Below are positions 17,533 through 27,289 of a stretch of DNA of 64,000 nt, piece after piece. The DNA comes from Anaerolineae bacterium (GTDB taxonomy: Bacteria > Chloroflexota > Anaerolineae > Promineifilales > Promineifilaceae): contig JAUIAP010000001.1 of the NCBI GenBank assembly GCA_030425205.1, positions 434,001 through 498,000 of the forward strand, given 5' to 3'. The notes under the pieces were generated by a model. That model worked only from the letters and a program-made list of their open reading frames with translations. It was not told where the DNA came from and did not search any database. Position 1 is the first letter of the stretch, and each line of letters opens with the position of its first letter. A program made the translations under genes and the position numbers.

Positions 17533-18828
17533 ATGAAGAAATTGCACTTGTTATGGTTGGTCTGCATCCTCTTGTTTGCATGCGGTCCCGCCAGTGAAAC
17601 AGTAACAGATGACGCTCCTGAGGAGGTCATTGCCGAAACAGAGACAACCGATGATGGGTTTGTTGCAACAGAAGAAGAATCGACAGAGCCCGACAGTGAA
17701 GAGCAGCCAGAAACGACCTCAAATGATGACATTGCCGTTGCGACCTCGTTTGCGGAGGCAAATGTTGTGCGCGGCATTGACAACGCGAAAGGTGGCGACG
17801 ACTATGCGGTTTTGATCATTGAATATGGTGACTTCCAATGCCCCGCGTGTGCTCAATTTGCACCGATCATGTCACAGGTTGCCCAAGACAATCCTGAGAG
17901 TGCAAAGCTTATCTTCCGCCACTTCCCGTTACGCGACATTCATCCCAATGCACAGAAGGCAGCTGAGGCGGCCGAAGCAGCCGCCGCACAGGATGCGTTT
18001 TGGGCTTTTCATGATGCGCTTTACGAACGTCAACGGGAGTGGGCGCAGCTCGATGCGGATGGCGCACGTGACTTCTTTGTCTCGCTGGCGGATGAACTGA
18101 GTTTAGACACAGATCGCTTCACCTCTGAACTCGATAGCGACTTCCACGCCGCCAAAGTTAACGCCAACTACGATGAGGCAATCGCCTTGTCGCTGCCCGG
18201 CACACCTTCGATTCTGCTTGATGGACAACCGATTGCGGGGGAAAGTCTCCCTATTCAAGTTGAGCCATGGAATGGATACATCCGCGACCAAGCACAAATT
18301 GCGGAGATGCTTGAGCAACAGTATGAAAGTGCGCCAGAAATGACAATCGACGAGGGCTCACAATATTTTGCCACCGTCACGCTGGAAAATGGCGATGAAT
18401 TCACGATGGAACTTTATGCCGAATCTGCGCCGCAAACGGTCAATAGCTTCATCTTTTTGGCGCAAGAAGGGTTTTTTGATGGGGTGACCTTTCACCGCGT
18501 ATTGCCTAACTTTGTGGCCCAAACGGGCGACCCATCGGGAACAGGTCGTGGTGGACCCGGCTATGTCATCCCAAATGAGATCGACCCAGACCTTTCACAC
18601 AATCAACCCGGTATGGTGGCAATGGCGAACAGTGGCCCCGATACCAACGGCAGCCAATGGTACATCACCCTCGCCGACACGAGTCAACTCGATGGCAGCT
18701 ACACTATTTTCGGGATGGTGACGGATGGCATGGATGTCGTACAAGGCATTACACCGCGCGATCCATCTGTTGATCCAAATGCCCCAGTGGGTGATGCGAT
18801 TGTATCGATTGAAATTAGTGAGCAATAG
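17533..18828 (+). CDS. Lipoprotein with DsbA-like thioredoxin domain fused to cyclophilin-type PPIase
   Basis: The 431-residue protein has a lipoprotein signal (lipobox LFAC, C17) and an acidic, Thr-rich linker to about residue 75. A DsbA/Thioredoxin_4 domain follows with the active site C103-P-A-C106 in YGDFQCPACAQF and a cis-Pro segment LPGTPSILLDG. From about 277 comes a complete cyclophilin domain (VTLENGDEFTMELY, FHRVLPNFVAQTGDP, GTGRGGPGY, GSQWYITL). Thiol oxidation or isomerisation and proline isomerisation would thus be combined in one surface-anchored folding factor. Each domain is common, but this fusion is unusual to me. A GGAG site lies 8 nt before the ATG. Confidence 0.85.
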   Translation: MKKLHLLWLVCILLFACGPASETVTDDAPEEVIAETETTDDGFVATEEESTEPDSEEQPETTSNDDIAVATSFAEANVVRGIDNAKGGDDYAVLIIEYGDFQCPACAQFAPIMSQVAQDNPESAKLIFRHFPLRDIHPNAQKAAEAAEAAAAQDAFWAFHDALYERQREWAQLDADGARDFFVSLADELSLDTDRFTSELDSDFHAAKVNANYDEAIALSLPGTPSILLDGQPIAGESLPIQVEPWNGYIRDQAQIAEMLEQQYESAPEMTIDEGSQYFATVTLENGDEFTMELYAESAPQTVNSFIFLAQEGFFDGVTFHRVLPNFVAQTGDPSGTGRGGPGYVIPNEIDPDLSHNQPGMVAMANSGPDTNGSQWYITLADTSQLDGSYTIFGMVTDGMDVVQGITPRDPSVDPNAPVGDAIVSIEISEQ

Positions 18829-18872
18829 GCAATAAACAGTGAACAGAAAGCAGTGGACAGTAAACAGTTTGA
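18829..18872. repeat. Junction microrepeat of CAGTGAACAG/CAGTAAACAG type
   Basis: Degenerate 7-10 bp units (CAATAAACAGTGAACAG, AAAGCAGTGGACAG, TAAACAG) span the gene junction. They run into the first codons of the next lipoprotein gene, supplying its positively charged N-region. Related units occur near 24770, 36900 and 51645. Confidence 0.65.
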
Positions 18873-19591
18873 TCATCTTATTCGGGCTGTTGTTGACTGC
18901 ATGTGGAATTATTGAAGAACAGTTGGCGGATTTTGAGATTCCACAACTGTTCTCATCTCCCACGCCTCCACCCGTGCCGACTCCTGTTGGCGACACCCTG
19001 ACTTTCCAAATTCCACAACAGCGTTATGCGGAGACGGTCCAGCCAAGCGGATTTATTCCCGGCACCCAACTGCAATTTTTGGGAAAAGAAGATGATCGCT
19101 TTTTGATGCAGATCGATGGGTTAGATAGCGTTAAACGAGCAGGAGATCGGCTCGTTTGGCGTGGTGTGATGGCGCCTAACGTGTTGGGGAATTTTGATCT
19201 TTATCTATCGCCCACCTATCAACGCAATATTTTGTTGGCAAATGGACAGGTCAACCTGACTATTTTCAACCCTGCCCCGTTTGAATCTGATCCACCCCTT
19301 TCCGATATATCGCCATACATCTTCCGCAATATCGAGCTATATCATGTTGTCCCACAGGGGCGCGGCGTGCCGGGAACCTTGCTAATCTATCTGGGGTTTG
19401 TCAATGAAGAGGTCGAGTTTAGCGGTCTATCAGGCTATCCGCGCTTTCGTGTGGGGGATTCAGTGCGCTGGGAAGGGATGTTGCGCCCGAACGTGCATAT
19501 GATAAGTGACTTGCGCATTGAACAGTGGACGGAACGAGGGGTCGTGCTGCGGGGATCGGCCGAAATGCGCGTCTATCCCACATTGCCATAA
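18839..19591 (+). CDS. Lipoprotein of unknown function
   Basis: The 250-residue protein has a lipoprotein signal with lipobox LLTAC (C22), a short Pro/Thr linker (SSPTPPPVPTPVG) and a mature beta-rich domain with no recognised family. GTG 18839 is the only start that gives a charged N-region. Its first ten codons fall in the junction microrepeat, so the signal peptide appears partly repeat-derived. It begins 10 nt after the DsbA-cyclophilin gene and is probably co-transcribed with it; a role as a folding client or partner is speculative. Confidence 0.65.
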   Translation: MNRKQWTVNSLIILFGLLLTACGIIEEQLADFEIPQLFSSPTPPPVPTPVGDTLTFQIPQQRYAETVQPSGFIPGTQLQFLGKEDDRFLMQIDGLDSVKRAGDRLVWRGVMAPNVLGNFDLYLSPTYQRNILLANGQVNLTIFNPAPFESDPPLSDISPYIFRNIELYHVVPQGRGVPGTLLIYLGFVNEEVEFSGLSGYPRFRVGDSVRWEGMLRPNVHMISDLRIEQWTERGVVLRGSAEMRVYPTLP

Positions 19592-19613
19592 GGGTGGGAT
19601 GTAAACCCACCCT
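19591..19613. terminator. Hairpin between convergent lipoprotein and LysM genes
   Basis: AGGGTGGG pairs with CCCACCCT around a 7-nt loop (8 bp). No T-run follows on either strand. It may end transcription from both sides. Confidence 0.45.
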
Positions 19614-19631
19614 CATCATAACCGTCAGCGT

Positions 19632-20114
19632 CTATGGACACGGGATATACAAACTCGTTCCTGCATAGATGTAGTCGGGGTCAACAATTCCATTCGCAGC
19701 GACAATCGCGTGTAAATTCACTCCATAGTAATAGGCGATGCCAAAAAGTGAATCACCATAGCGTACAGGATGGTACCTGTTGCAAATGCCAGCATAACCG
19801 CCGCCGGTCCCCCCAACATACGTGGGAATCCAAATTGAATAGCCCGCATAGATGAGATGGGGACTGCGAATTTGTCGATTATGTTCCATGATGTGCCATG
19901 CTGGCACGCCATAGTACTGTGCGATCTGTGAAAGAGTTTCACCATAACGAACAACATGGTAAAAGCCAGACGCACCATGATATAAGATGGAGCCGACTTC
20001 CCCTGTTGGTTCTTCTAGCACAATTTTGGCTGTAGCAGTGTGGTGTCGAGATATTGCGAATGCAAGTAGCAAAAGGGTACAAAATGAGACAACGAGCCGA
20101 GTAGATATTCGCAT
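19632..20114 (-). CDS. Exported protein with two LysM domains
   Basis: The 160-residue protein has a signal-type hydrophobic N-terminus (about residues 5-22). It contains two LysM modules: YHVVRYGETLSQIAQYYGV near residue 51 and YHPVRYGDSLFGIAYYYGV near 112. The first ends in YAGYSIWIPT and the second in YAGTSLYIP. LysM domains bind N-acetylglucosamine-containing polymers such as peptidoglycan. No catalytic domain is attached, so an adaptor or wall-anchoring role is likely. A GGAGG site and the TACC-N5-GGTA palindrome lie in the leader. Confidence 0.82.
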   Translation of the reverse strand: MRISTRLVVSFCTLLLLAFAISRHHTATAKIVLEEPTGEVGSILYHGASGFYHVVRYGETLSQIAQYYGVPAWHIMEHNRQIRSPHLIYAGYSIWIPTYVGGTGGGYAGICNRYHPVRYGDSLFGIAYYYGVNLHAIVAANGIVDPDYIYAGTSLYIPCP

Positions 20115-20131
20115 TTTATGCCTCCTAGTTA

Positions 20132-20148
20132 CCTACCATGTCGGTAGG
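20132..20148 (-). promoter_or_regulatory. Leader palindrome TACC-N5-GGTA before a LysM gene
   Basis: CCTACC and GGTAGG flank five bases, so the coding strand reads CCTACCGACATGGTAGG about 18 nt before the LysM ATG. It shares the TACCGAC-W-TGGTA core with the lipoprotein leader at 13784. The triple-LysM gene at 33825 has the shorter TACCGGTA (33846-33853) at a similar place. Confidence 0.5.
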
Positions 20149-20282
20149 GGTTCTCCAGTGACATAAAAATACCATAAATTCTTTATTTGAACTATGGAAC
20201 ATTTGCTCGTTTTTCAGGGGGTTTTCATTGAAGAATCGGTTTGGGAGTAATAGGACAATCGACGGCAGGTAAGTTTCATTGA

Positions 20283-20308
20283 GTCGAGGCGGTGCGCACC
20301 GCCTCGAC
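20283..20308. repeat. 26-bp perfect palindrome downstream of pyrG
   Basis: GTCGAGGCGGTGC is followed directly by its exact reverse complement. Outer arms GGTAAGT (20268-20274) and ACTTACC (20309-20315) extend the symmetry with an 8-nt one-sided bulge. It lies after the pyrG stop on the minus strand, without a T-run. It could form a cruciform, end transcription or bind a dimeric protein. The rest of the 278-nt gap is AT-rich leader of the LysM gene. Confidence 0.75.
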
Positions 20309-20392
20309 ACTTACCACTCTATACGCGAAATCCTAGCGGCTAAATTGCGTAGTGAATTGATCCAAGTCGCGTCGCAACATGGGTGATGCTCG

Positions 20393-22093
<1,701 letters not shown>

Positions 22094-22168
22094 TTATGTG
22101 CCGTTATATGTCTCATAACGGGATTCAAGAGTAGCATTAATCGGCCGAAATCGCAACCGAAAATCCCA

Positions 22169-22987
22169 TCAATAACTCAACTCTTTTTCTTTGCGGGCCG
22201 CACCAAAGGGCGCGAGAGCATCCACGATTTGCGTGTGTAAGTGGCCGTTATCAGCGATAATGCCGTTGACTTTGGGATGGGGTTGGTTGAAGGTAATCGG
22301 CCGATTTGACAGATCAACTGCCACACCTCCCGCTTCTTGCACCAACAATACCCCTGCACAGACATCCCATTCCCACTTTGGACCGCGACTCCATGTCGCA
22401 TCACACTGTCCAGCGGCGACCCGCGCCAGTTTATAGGCGACACTGCCCATCGTCCGCACCGTCATTTGCGCTTCAAACGGTGCAAACTCGCCCCGTTTGC
22501 GTTCTGAACGGCTAGCATCGATTGACGAGCCCGCCAACTCCGCGCGATCACTCACCGTCATGCGCTGCCCGTTAAAATAGAATCCTTCACCTTGCGCCGC
22601 ATGATATAGTTCGCGCGTGTCAGGATTATAAATGACGGCCAAAACGGGTTTTCCGTGCTGCACGAGCGCAACTGCAATCGAAAATTCTGGAATCCCCATG
22701 ATGAACTCTTTTGTCCCATCAATCGGGTCAACACACCACAAAAATTCCTTGTCAAGACGCTCAGGACTATCGGCCGTCTCTTCACTTAACCAACCCGCCT
22801 CTGGCAGCAACGCACGCAATTTTTCTTTTAGCAATGTATCTGACGCAAAATCTGCATCGGTCACAGGATTATCAGGCGATTTATCGGTCACATCAAATGA
22901 CGAACGATAAAAACCCATGACGACCTCACCAGCCGCTTTAGTGGCCTCAATTGTTTGTTCTAGTAGTTCTTTCACAATCACATCCAT
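22169..22987 (-). CDS. Inositol monophosphatase family protein, CysQ-like
   Basis: The 272-residue protein has the lithium-sensitive phosphatase signatures: a metal site WLSEETADSPERL, then VDPIDGTKEFI near residue 84, and WDVCAGVLLVQEAGG near 206. The GTKEFI form of the motif favours 3'(2'),5'-bisphosphate nucleotidase (CysQ), which removes the phosphate from PAP in sulfate assimilation, over inositol phosphatase. The start ATG has an AGGTG site upstream. It lies upstream of pyrG on the same strand, separated by the strong hairpin. Substrate specificity is inferred. Confidence 0.82.
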   Translation of the reverse strand: MDVIVKELLEQTIEATKAAGEVVMGFYRSSFDVTDKSPDNPVTDADFASDTLLKEKLRALLPEAGWLSEETADSPERLDKEFLWCVDPIDGTKEFIMGIPEFSIAVALVQHGKPVLAVIYNPDTRELYHAAQGEGFYFNGQRMTVSDRAELAGSSIDASRSERKRGEFAPFEAQMTVRTMGSVAYKLARVAAGQCDATWSRGPKWEWDVCAGVLLVQEAGGVAVDLSNRPITFNQPHPKVNGIIADNGHLHTQIVDALAPFGAARKEKELSY

Positions 22988-23097
22988 TTAATTCACACCT
23001 GCCCTATCGACGCAGGCGGTTAGATTTCTGCCACCACCCGAATGACGGAGCGTGTCAGTAATTTGTCTCAATCCATTTTTTCTAAAATCGGCAATGG

Positions 23098-23712
23098 TCA
23101 CCCGCTCAAATAATACGCCGCAATGCTAAATGCCGTTGCCACGTTGAGCGACTCTTTCACCCCGCGCATGGGCAGTGCCACAACGCGCTCCGCAATTTCC
23201 AAGATATCAAGGTCAACCCCCGTCACCTCATTTCCCACAACGAGCGCAATTGTCTCCGCATCACACACACTTTGTGTTAGATTCTGCGCCCGTTCGCCCC
23301 CTTCTAATGCCCAAATTGCGCTGCCCTCTGCTTTTAGCTCCCGCACTAAATCGAGTGCATTGGGATGGTATGACCATGCAACCGACTGTTCTGAGCCGAG
23401 TGCAACCTTAGCCATCTTAGGATGTTTAGGAGTGGCCGTGATACCACAGAGATGCAGGTGCGTGATCCCTGCGCCATCGGCCGATCTAAAAATCCCCCCT
23501 ACATTTTGCACACTACGAATGTTATCAAGCACGGCAATCACGTTGCGCTTGGCGGGATAGTTGATATTTGTGGGATTCGTTTGCGGGGTCAATTCACGTA
23601 CAATGATCGTCTTGCCAATCTTGCAGCTTGGACAGATATAGGCGCGTGCATCATCATCGCCGCCGGGAAAACGAAAGCGACACGCGGGACATTGCCAAAT
23701 CACTTGTGTCAC
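23098..23712 (-). CDS. SpoU/TrmH-family RNA methyltransferase with N-terminal zinc ribbon
   Basis: The 204-residue protein begins with two CxxC pairs (C8/C11 and C27/C30), a likely zinc ribbon. A SPOUT methyltransferase domain follows: VLDNIRSVQNVGGIFRSADG (motif 1), LVVGNEVTGVD (motif 2) and LPMRGVKESLNVATAFSIA (motif 3, AdoMet knot). Family members 2'-O-methylate rRNA or tRNA; the target is unknown. The zinc ribbon is an added RNA-binding element not found in plain TrmH or TrmL. The GTG start follows an AAGGA site. It overlaps the end of a truncated DUF4058 reading frame by 4 nt. Confidence 0.85.
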   Translation of the reverse strand: MTQVIWQCPACRFRFPGGDDDARAYICPSCKIGKTIIVRELTPQTNPTNINYPAKRNVIAVLDNIRSVQNVGGIFRSADGAGITHLHLCGITATPKHPKMAKVALGSEQSVAWSYHPNALDLVRELKAEGSAIWALEGGERAQNLTQSVCDAETIALVVGNEVTGVDLDILEIAERVVALPMRGVKESLNVATAFSIAAYYLSG

Positions 23713-23849
23713 AAACAGAGTCCTTTTTCGTGTGGTAGCTGGTTGAGGTGATGGATTTCGGCCGAATAGCTAAATAAGCACATGTGCATATCACGCCACT
23801 CATTCGTCGATTCAAGATAGGGGTTCATTCCGATAACTGGGCTAGGCAT
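23709..23849 (-). pseudogene. Truncated DUF4058 gene, N-terminal remnant
   Basis: An ATG at 23849 opens a 46-codon frame starting MPSPVIGMNPYLES and continuing with E-W-R-D-M-H. This matches the conserved start of DUF4058 proteins (MPSPFPGMxPYLE, then a W-x-D-x-H segment), which are normally about 250 residues. After about 30 residues the match is lost, at a TCGGCCGA octamer, and the frame stops at 23709 inside the methyltransferase start. I infer a deletion that removed most of the gene. A short functional peptide cannot be excluded. Confidence 0.6.
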
Positions 23850-23984
23850 AGTTGCTCCATCGTCTAAAAAATCATGCGCATTTTAGCATAACCCTTGCCA
23901 AATGAACGTGGTGTGTCATCCAGAAGCTATACTGCGCCAACCACGCCATTTCCGAACGACCCAAAATTCGAGGTTTTCCAGTGG

Positions 23985-24013
23985 TTGAAACTCCAGACGA
24001 AACGGGCTATAAT
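23985..24013 (+). promoter_or_regulatory. Sigma-70-type promoter of rpsD
   Basis: TTGAAA (23985-23990), a 17-bp spacer and TATAAT (24008-24013) form a near-consensus housekeeping promoter. The transcript would have a leader of about 130 nt before the rpsD start, long enough for S4 autoregulation. I could not identify a known S4 leader fold. The rest of the gap from 23850 shows nothing recognisable. Confidence 0.8.
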
Positions 24014-24151
24014 CCCTCGCTGGCATTGAGCCAACACTCCCACAAAGAGTTAAAAGCGGCATAGACACGGATTTGCGCGGTTGCACGCTACCAACCCCGC
24101 TGACGATACCCCCGTGCTGTCGTGAAACGTAGCAAATTCTAGGAGCAAATA

Positions 24152-24763
24152 GTGAAATACACTGGACCAAAAGTACGCATCTCCCGTAAGCTGGGCGTAG
24201 CGTTGACCCCGAAAGCAGCAAAAGTCATGGAGCGTAAGCCCTATGCACCGGGACAACACGGCCCCCAATCACAGTTCAAACGTTCGCGCCCGTCGCCATA
24301 CAAAGAACAGTTGATTGAAAAGCAAAAACTCCGCGCTCAATATAACATTCACGAAAAGCAGTTGCGGAACTACTACAAAAAAGCAACCCAGAAAGAGGGC
24401 AATACGGCTGATAATCTCGTCGGAATGCTCGAATCTCGTCTCGACAACGTCGTTTTGCGCGGTGGATTAGCACGCACTATCTATCAAGCGCGTCAAATCG
24501 TCAATCATGGGCATCTGCTCGTTGACGGCAAGCGGGTTAATATCCCGAGCTACAACGTCAAGCCCGGTCAGGTGATTCAAGTGCGCGACAAATCACGCAA
24601 TACGCCAATGTTTGGCGATGCGTTGGCTTCAGTCGGCCGAATTCCAGACTACGTGACCACCAACGAAAATGCGCTCACCATCTCGTTGAGCCGCGTGCCA
24701 AACTACGAAGAGACACAAATTTTCGCAGAAGTCCCGAAAGTTATCGAGTTCTACTCACGTTAA
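24152..24763 (+). CDS. rpsD: 30S ribosomal protein S4
   Basis: The 203-residue protein is a full-length S4: KYTGPKVRISRKLG at the N-terminus, YAPGQHGP, then LESRLDNVVLRGG and ARQIVNHGHLLVDGKRVN of the S4 RNA-binding domain. It lacks the N-terminal zinc cysteines, so it is the Cys-minus type. S4 binds 16S rRNA early in 30S assembly. The GTG start has an AGGAG site 6 nt upstream. It stands alone with its own promoter and terminator, outside the alpha operon. Confidence 0.97.
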   Translation: MKYTGPKVRISRKLGVALTPKAAKVMERKPYAPGQHGPQSQFKRSRPSPYKEQLIEKQKLRAQYNIHEKQLRNYYKKATQKEGNTADNLVGMLESRLDNVVLRGGLARTIYQARQIVNHGHLLVDGKRVNIPSYNVKPGQVIQVRDKSRNTPMFGDALASVGRIPDYVTTNENALTISLSRVPNYEETQIFAEVPKVIEFYSR

Positions 24764-24825
24764 TCTGTAAACAGTAAGCAATGATCAGGAACGCGCCATC
24801 GGGTTGCGTTCCCTGCTCATTGATA

Positions 24826-24857
24826 AGGCGGTCACAGCATAAGTTGTGACCGCTTTT
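24826..24857 (+). terminator. Intrinsic terminator of rpsD
   Basis: GCGGTCACA (24828-24836) pairs with TGTGACCGC (24845-24853), and TTTT follows. Confidence 0.8.
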
Positions 24858-24906
24858 CGATTATTCATCCCGCTGTTTATTGTTGAAAATTCACCACTCA
24901 CTGAAT

Positions 24907-26499
24907 ATGTCCGAAATCACCCAAGAAATCTCCAACCGTCGCACGTTTGCCATCATCTCGCATCCCGATGCAGGTAAAACAACGCTGACTGAAAAGCTGC
25001 TGCTCTACGGCAATGCGATTCACGAGGCAGGCAACGTCCGTGCGCGGCGCAATCAGAAAAACTCAACCTCTGACTGGATGAAGATGGAGCGGGAGCGCGG
25101 CATCTCGATTTCGTCAACCGTGTTACAGTTCCCCTACAAAGGGTTCACGGTTAACTTGCTCGATACGCCGGGCCATCAAGATTTCTCAGAGGACACGTAT
25201 CGCACGCTGATGGCGGCCGATGCGGCCGTGATGGTACTAGACGCCGCAAAAGGGGTTGAGCCACAAACACGCAAGCTATTTGATGTCTGTGCCAAACGCG
25301 GCATTCCTGTTTTCACCTTTATCAATAAGTTAGACAGACCATCGCGTGATCCGCTTGGGTTGCTCGATGAAATTGAAGAGGTTTTGGGGATGCAGCCTGT
25401 GCCAATGAATTGGCCCGTTGGAGATGGCGCGTCGTTTATGGGCGTCTATGATCGGGCGAGTGAGCAGGTTCATCTTTTTGACCGCACAGCACGCAATCAG
25501 ACAATTTCGCCAGAGTACATCACCGACATGGACGATGAGCGAATTGAGGCAAGTCTATCAGCCTATCAATTAGATGACTTCCAAACGAATGTCATGCTCT
25601 TGGACGAACTTGCGGCGTTTGATTATGAAGCGGTTCTCGCGGGCAAACAGACCCCCGTTTACTTTGGTAGTGCATTGACCAACTTTGGCGTGCAACTGTT
25701 TCTCGATGATTTTGTCGAATATGCACCCGAACCGGCCAGCTATAACAGCACCGTTGGTAAAATTGACCCAGACGACGATCCATTTAGCGGTTTTATTTTC
25801 AAAATTCAGGCTAATATGGATCCGCGCCATCGAGACAGCGTCGCCTTTTTGCGCATTTGCAGCGGCCGATTTGAACGCAATATGACGGTCAAACACCCGC
25901 GTACAGGTCGCACGATCAAACTGTCCCGCCCCTATGCATTTTTTGCGGAAGAGCGCAGCGTCGTTGAAGAAGCGTATGCTGGTGACATTATCGGTTTGCC
26001 GGGCAATCGTCTATTTACGATTGGTGACACGCTCAGCGCGGGAAAAACGTTTAAGTTTGACCCCATTCCACGTTTTGCGCCCGAGCATTTTGCCCGCCTG
26101 ATCAATCTCGATATTAGTAAACAGAAAAATTTCCAGAAGGGTCTTGAACAACTAGAGACGGAAGGCGCAATGCAAGTGCTGTATGATGCGGATGCGTTTC
26201 GCCGCGATCCGATTTTGGCAGTCGTTGGTGTATTGCAGTTCGAGGTCGTGCAGGCACGCTTAGAGGACGAGTATAACGTCAAGACAAAGCTCGAAATGTT
26301 GCCACACAGTTTATCGCGCTGGGTGCTAGGTGAGCCAGATGAGATCGATAAGCTGCCATGGCGCTATGGTATTTTGCGGACAAAAGATAATCAGGGGAAC
26401 CTCGTCGCATTGTTTAACTCAGCCCACGAACTAAGCTATTATGACGGGAAATACGATAATGTTGAGTTTGTAACGGTGCAAAACCAAATCGAGATTTAA
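24907..26499 (+). CDS. prfC: Peptide chain release factor 3
   Basis: The 530-residue GTPase has nearly the same length as E. coli RF3 (529). It carries G1 ISHPDAGKTTL, the RF3-specific segment RRNQKNSTSDWMKMERERGIS (split here as RRNQKNSTSDWM and KMERERGIS), G3 DTPGHQDFSEDTYRTL, G4 INKLDR and the C-terminal domain. RF3 uses GTP to recycle RF1/RF2 after termination. I chose ATG 24907 (MSEITQEISNRRTFAIISH) over the TTG at 24880 because the family starts there. No Shine-Dalgarno sequence is evident. Confidence 0.96.
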   Translation: MSEITQEISNRRTFAIISHPDAGKTTLTEKLLLYGNAIHEAGNVRARRNQKNSTSDWMKMERERGISISSTVLQFPYKGFTVNLLDTPGHQDFSEDTYRTLMAADAAVMVLDAAKGVEPQTRKLFDVCAKRGIPVFTFINKLDRPSRDPLGLLDEIEEVLGMQPVPMNWPVGDGASFMGVYDRASEQVHLFDRTARNQTISPEYITDMDDERIEASLSAYQLDDFQTNVMLLDELAAFDYEAVLAGKQTPVYFGSALTNFGVQLFLDDFVEYAPEPASYNSTVGKIDPDDDPFSGFIFKIQANMDPRHRDSVAFLRICSGRFERNMTVKHPRTGRTIKLSRPYAFFAEERSVVEEAYAGDIIGLPGNRLFTIGDTLSAGKTFKFDPIPRFAPEHFARLINLDISKQKNFQKGLEQLETEGAMQVLYDADAFRRDPILAVVGVLQFEVVQARLEDEYNVKTKLEMLPHSLSRWVLGEPDEIDKLPWRYGILRTKDNQGNLVALFNSAHELSYYDGKYDNVEFVTVQNQIEI

Positions 26500-26923
26500 T
26501 GCTGTGCGCTGTGTCTTAACGCTTGTTTCCACAAAGGCCAGGCTCTTTGCAATAATGTAGAGCGTGGTGCGAAGAACTTCTAGATCGTTGTAATCATGCG
26601 CCGAAAGCTGCGCCAATACCTCATATCATTGTGACAACAAAATAGGCGAGATGAGCTGTCGTACACTGGCAAGACTCTTTCCATGCAGGGGGATCAGCAA
26701 TCCATCAAGCCAGCGGCATGCTGTTCGCCGCTTGTTATAGAGATTCGGAAAAGAAATGGTGTTTCGGGAACATCGCCTCAAATCATTATCTAAAGGTCTA
26801 GAAGTCGTTCAATAGTCTGCAAGGGTAACTCGGTTTGTTAGACCTAGAATAAGAATATGCCTGCATCAAGATCGAGCGACGTAAGATGACGCTTATTTGG
26901 TGCGTCTATGTTAAGAGAATGTT
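26500..26923. other. Intergenic region with possible decayed minus-strand gene
   Basis: This 424-nt stretch has lower G+C than its neighbours. The minus strand holds an open segment of about 60 codons (roughly 26800 to 26630, including NLYNKRRTACRWLDGLL and GKSLASVRQLISPIL). One in-frame TGA follows, then a further 60 codons (26616 to 26431, LSAHDYNDLEVLRTTLYIIA) running into the 3' end of prfC. I do not recognise the family. It could be a decayed gene or chance. No tRNA or terminator with a T-run is seen. Confidence 0.4.
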
Positions 26924-27271
26924 ATGAACTTCTGGAACTTTTTACGCGCACGGGGCAATTGGATTGACGGCGTTTGGTTGACAGATGGACAGCAACAGAT
27001 TTTGATCGCTGTTTTTCAAGGCGCTGCCTTGCGCTCACAACGAGATATTGAAGGCGGAAAAATTTACGAGTTGCGCGGTGAATTAGAGGCTCAGCCAATT
27101 CCGCGCAAAACGGTTCTCGATTTACGAAAAAAGCGTCTCATTGAGACGAATCACAAATTTCCTTCAGCGACATTTTTACTCACGTCACACGGCAAACAGA
27201 TCGCAGCACAACTGACGAATGGTCAGGGGTCGAATCCTGTGAGTGCAAGTGACTTTGTGCAAAAAGAGTAG
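26924..27271 (+). CDS. Small winged-helix-like protein of unknown function
   Basis: The 115-residue protein has a pattern consistent with a winged helix: helices around 24-60, then KTVLDLRKKRLIETNH and FLLTSHGKQIAAQL, as in PadR/MarR-like 'right-hand' segments. It may bind DNA, but no family is recognised with certainty. It ends 18 nt before folE2, so it could be co-transcribed with it or regulate it. The ATG has only a weak purine-rich site upstream. Confidence 0.55.
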   Translation: MNFWNFLRARGNWIDGVWLTDGQQQILIAVFQGAALRSQRDIEGGKIYELRGELEAQPIPRKTVLDLRKKRLIETNHKFPSATFLLTSHGKQIAAQLTNGQGSNPVSASDFVQKE

Positions 27272-27289
27272 CTGAAAAGGGCACTTATT

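Noticed and set aside
20115..20392. Possible c-di-GMP (GEMM) riboswitch, because of the GGTAGGTA-like segment
   Set aside because: The conserved core (GGGACGCAAAGCC and the second helix) is missing.
27224..27243. tRNA T-arm-like sequence AGGGGTCGAATCCTG
   Set aside because: It lies at the 3' end of the small winged-helix gene. It lacks a base of the T-loop, and no acceptor, D or anticodon arm can be built around it.
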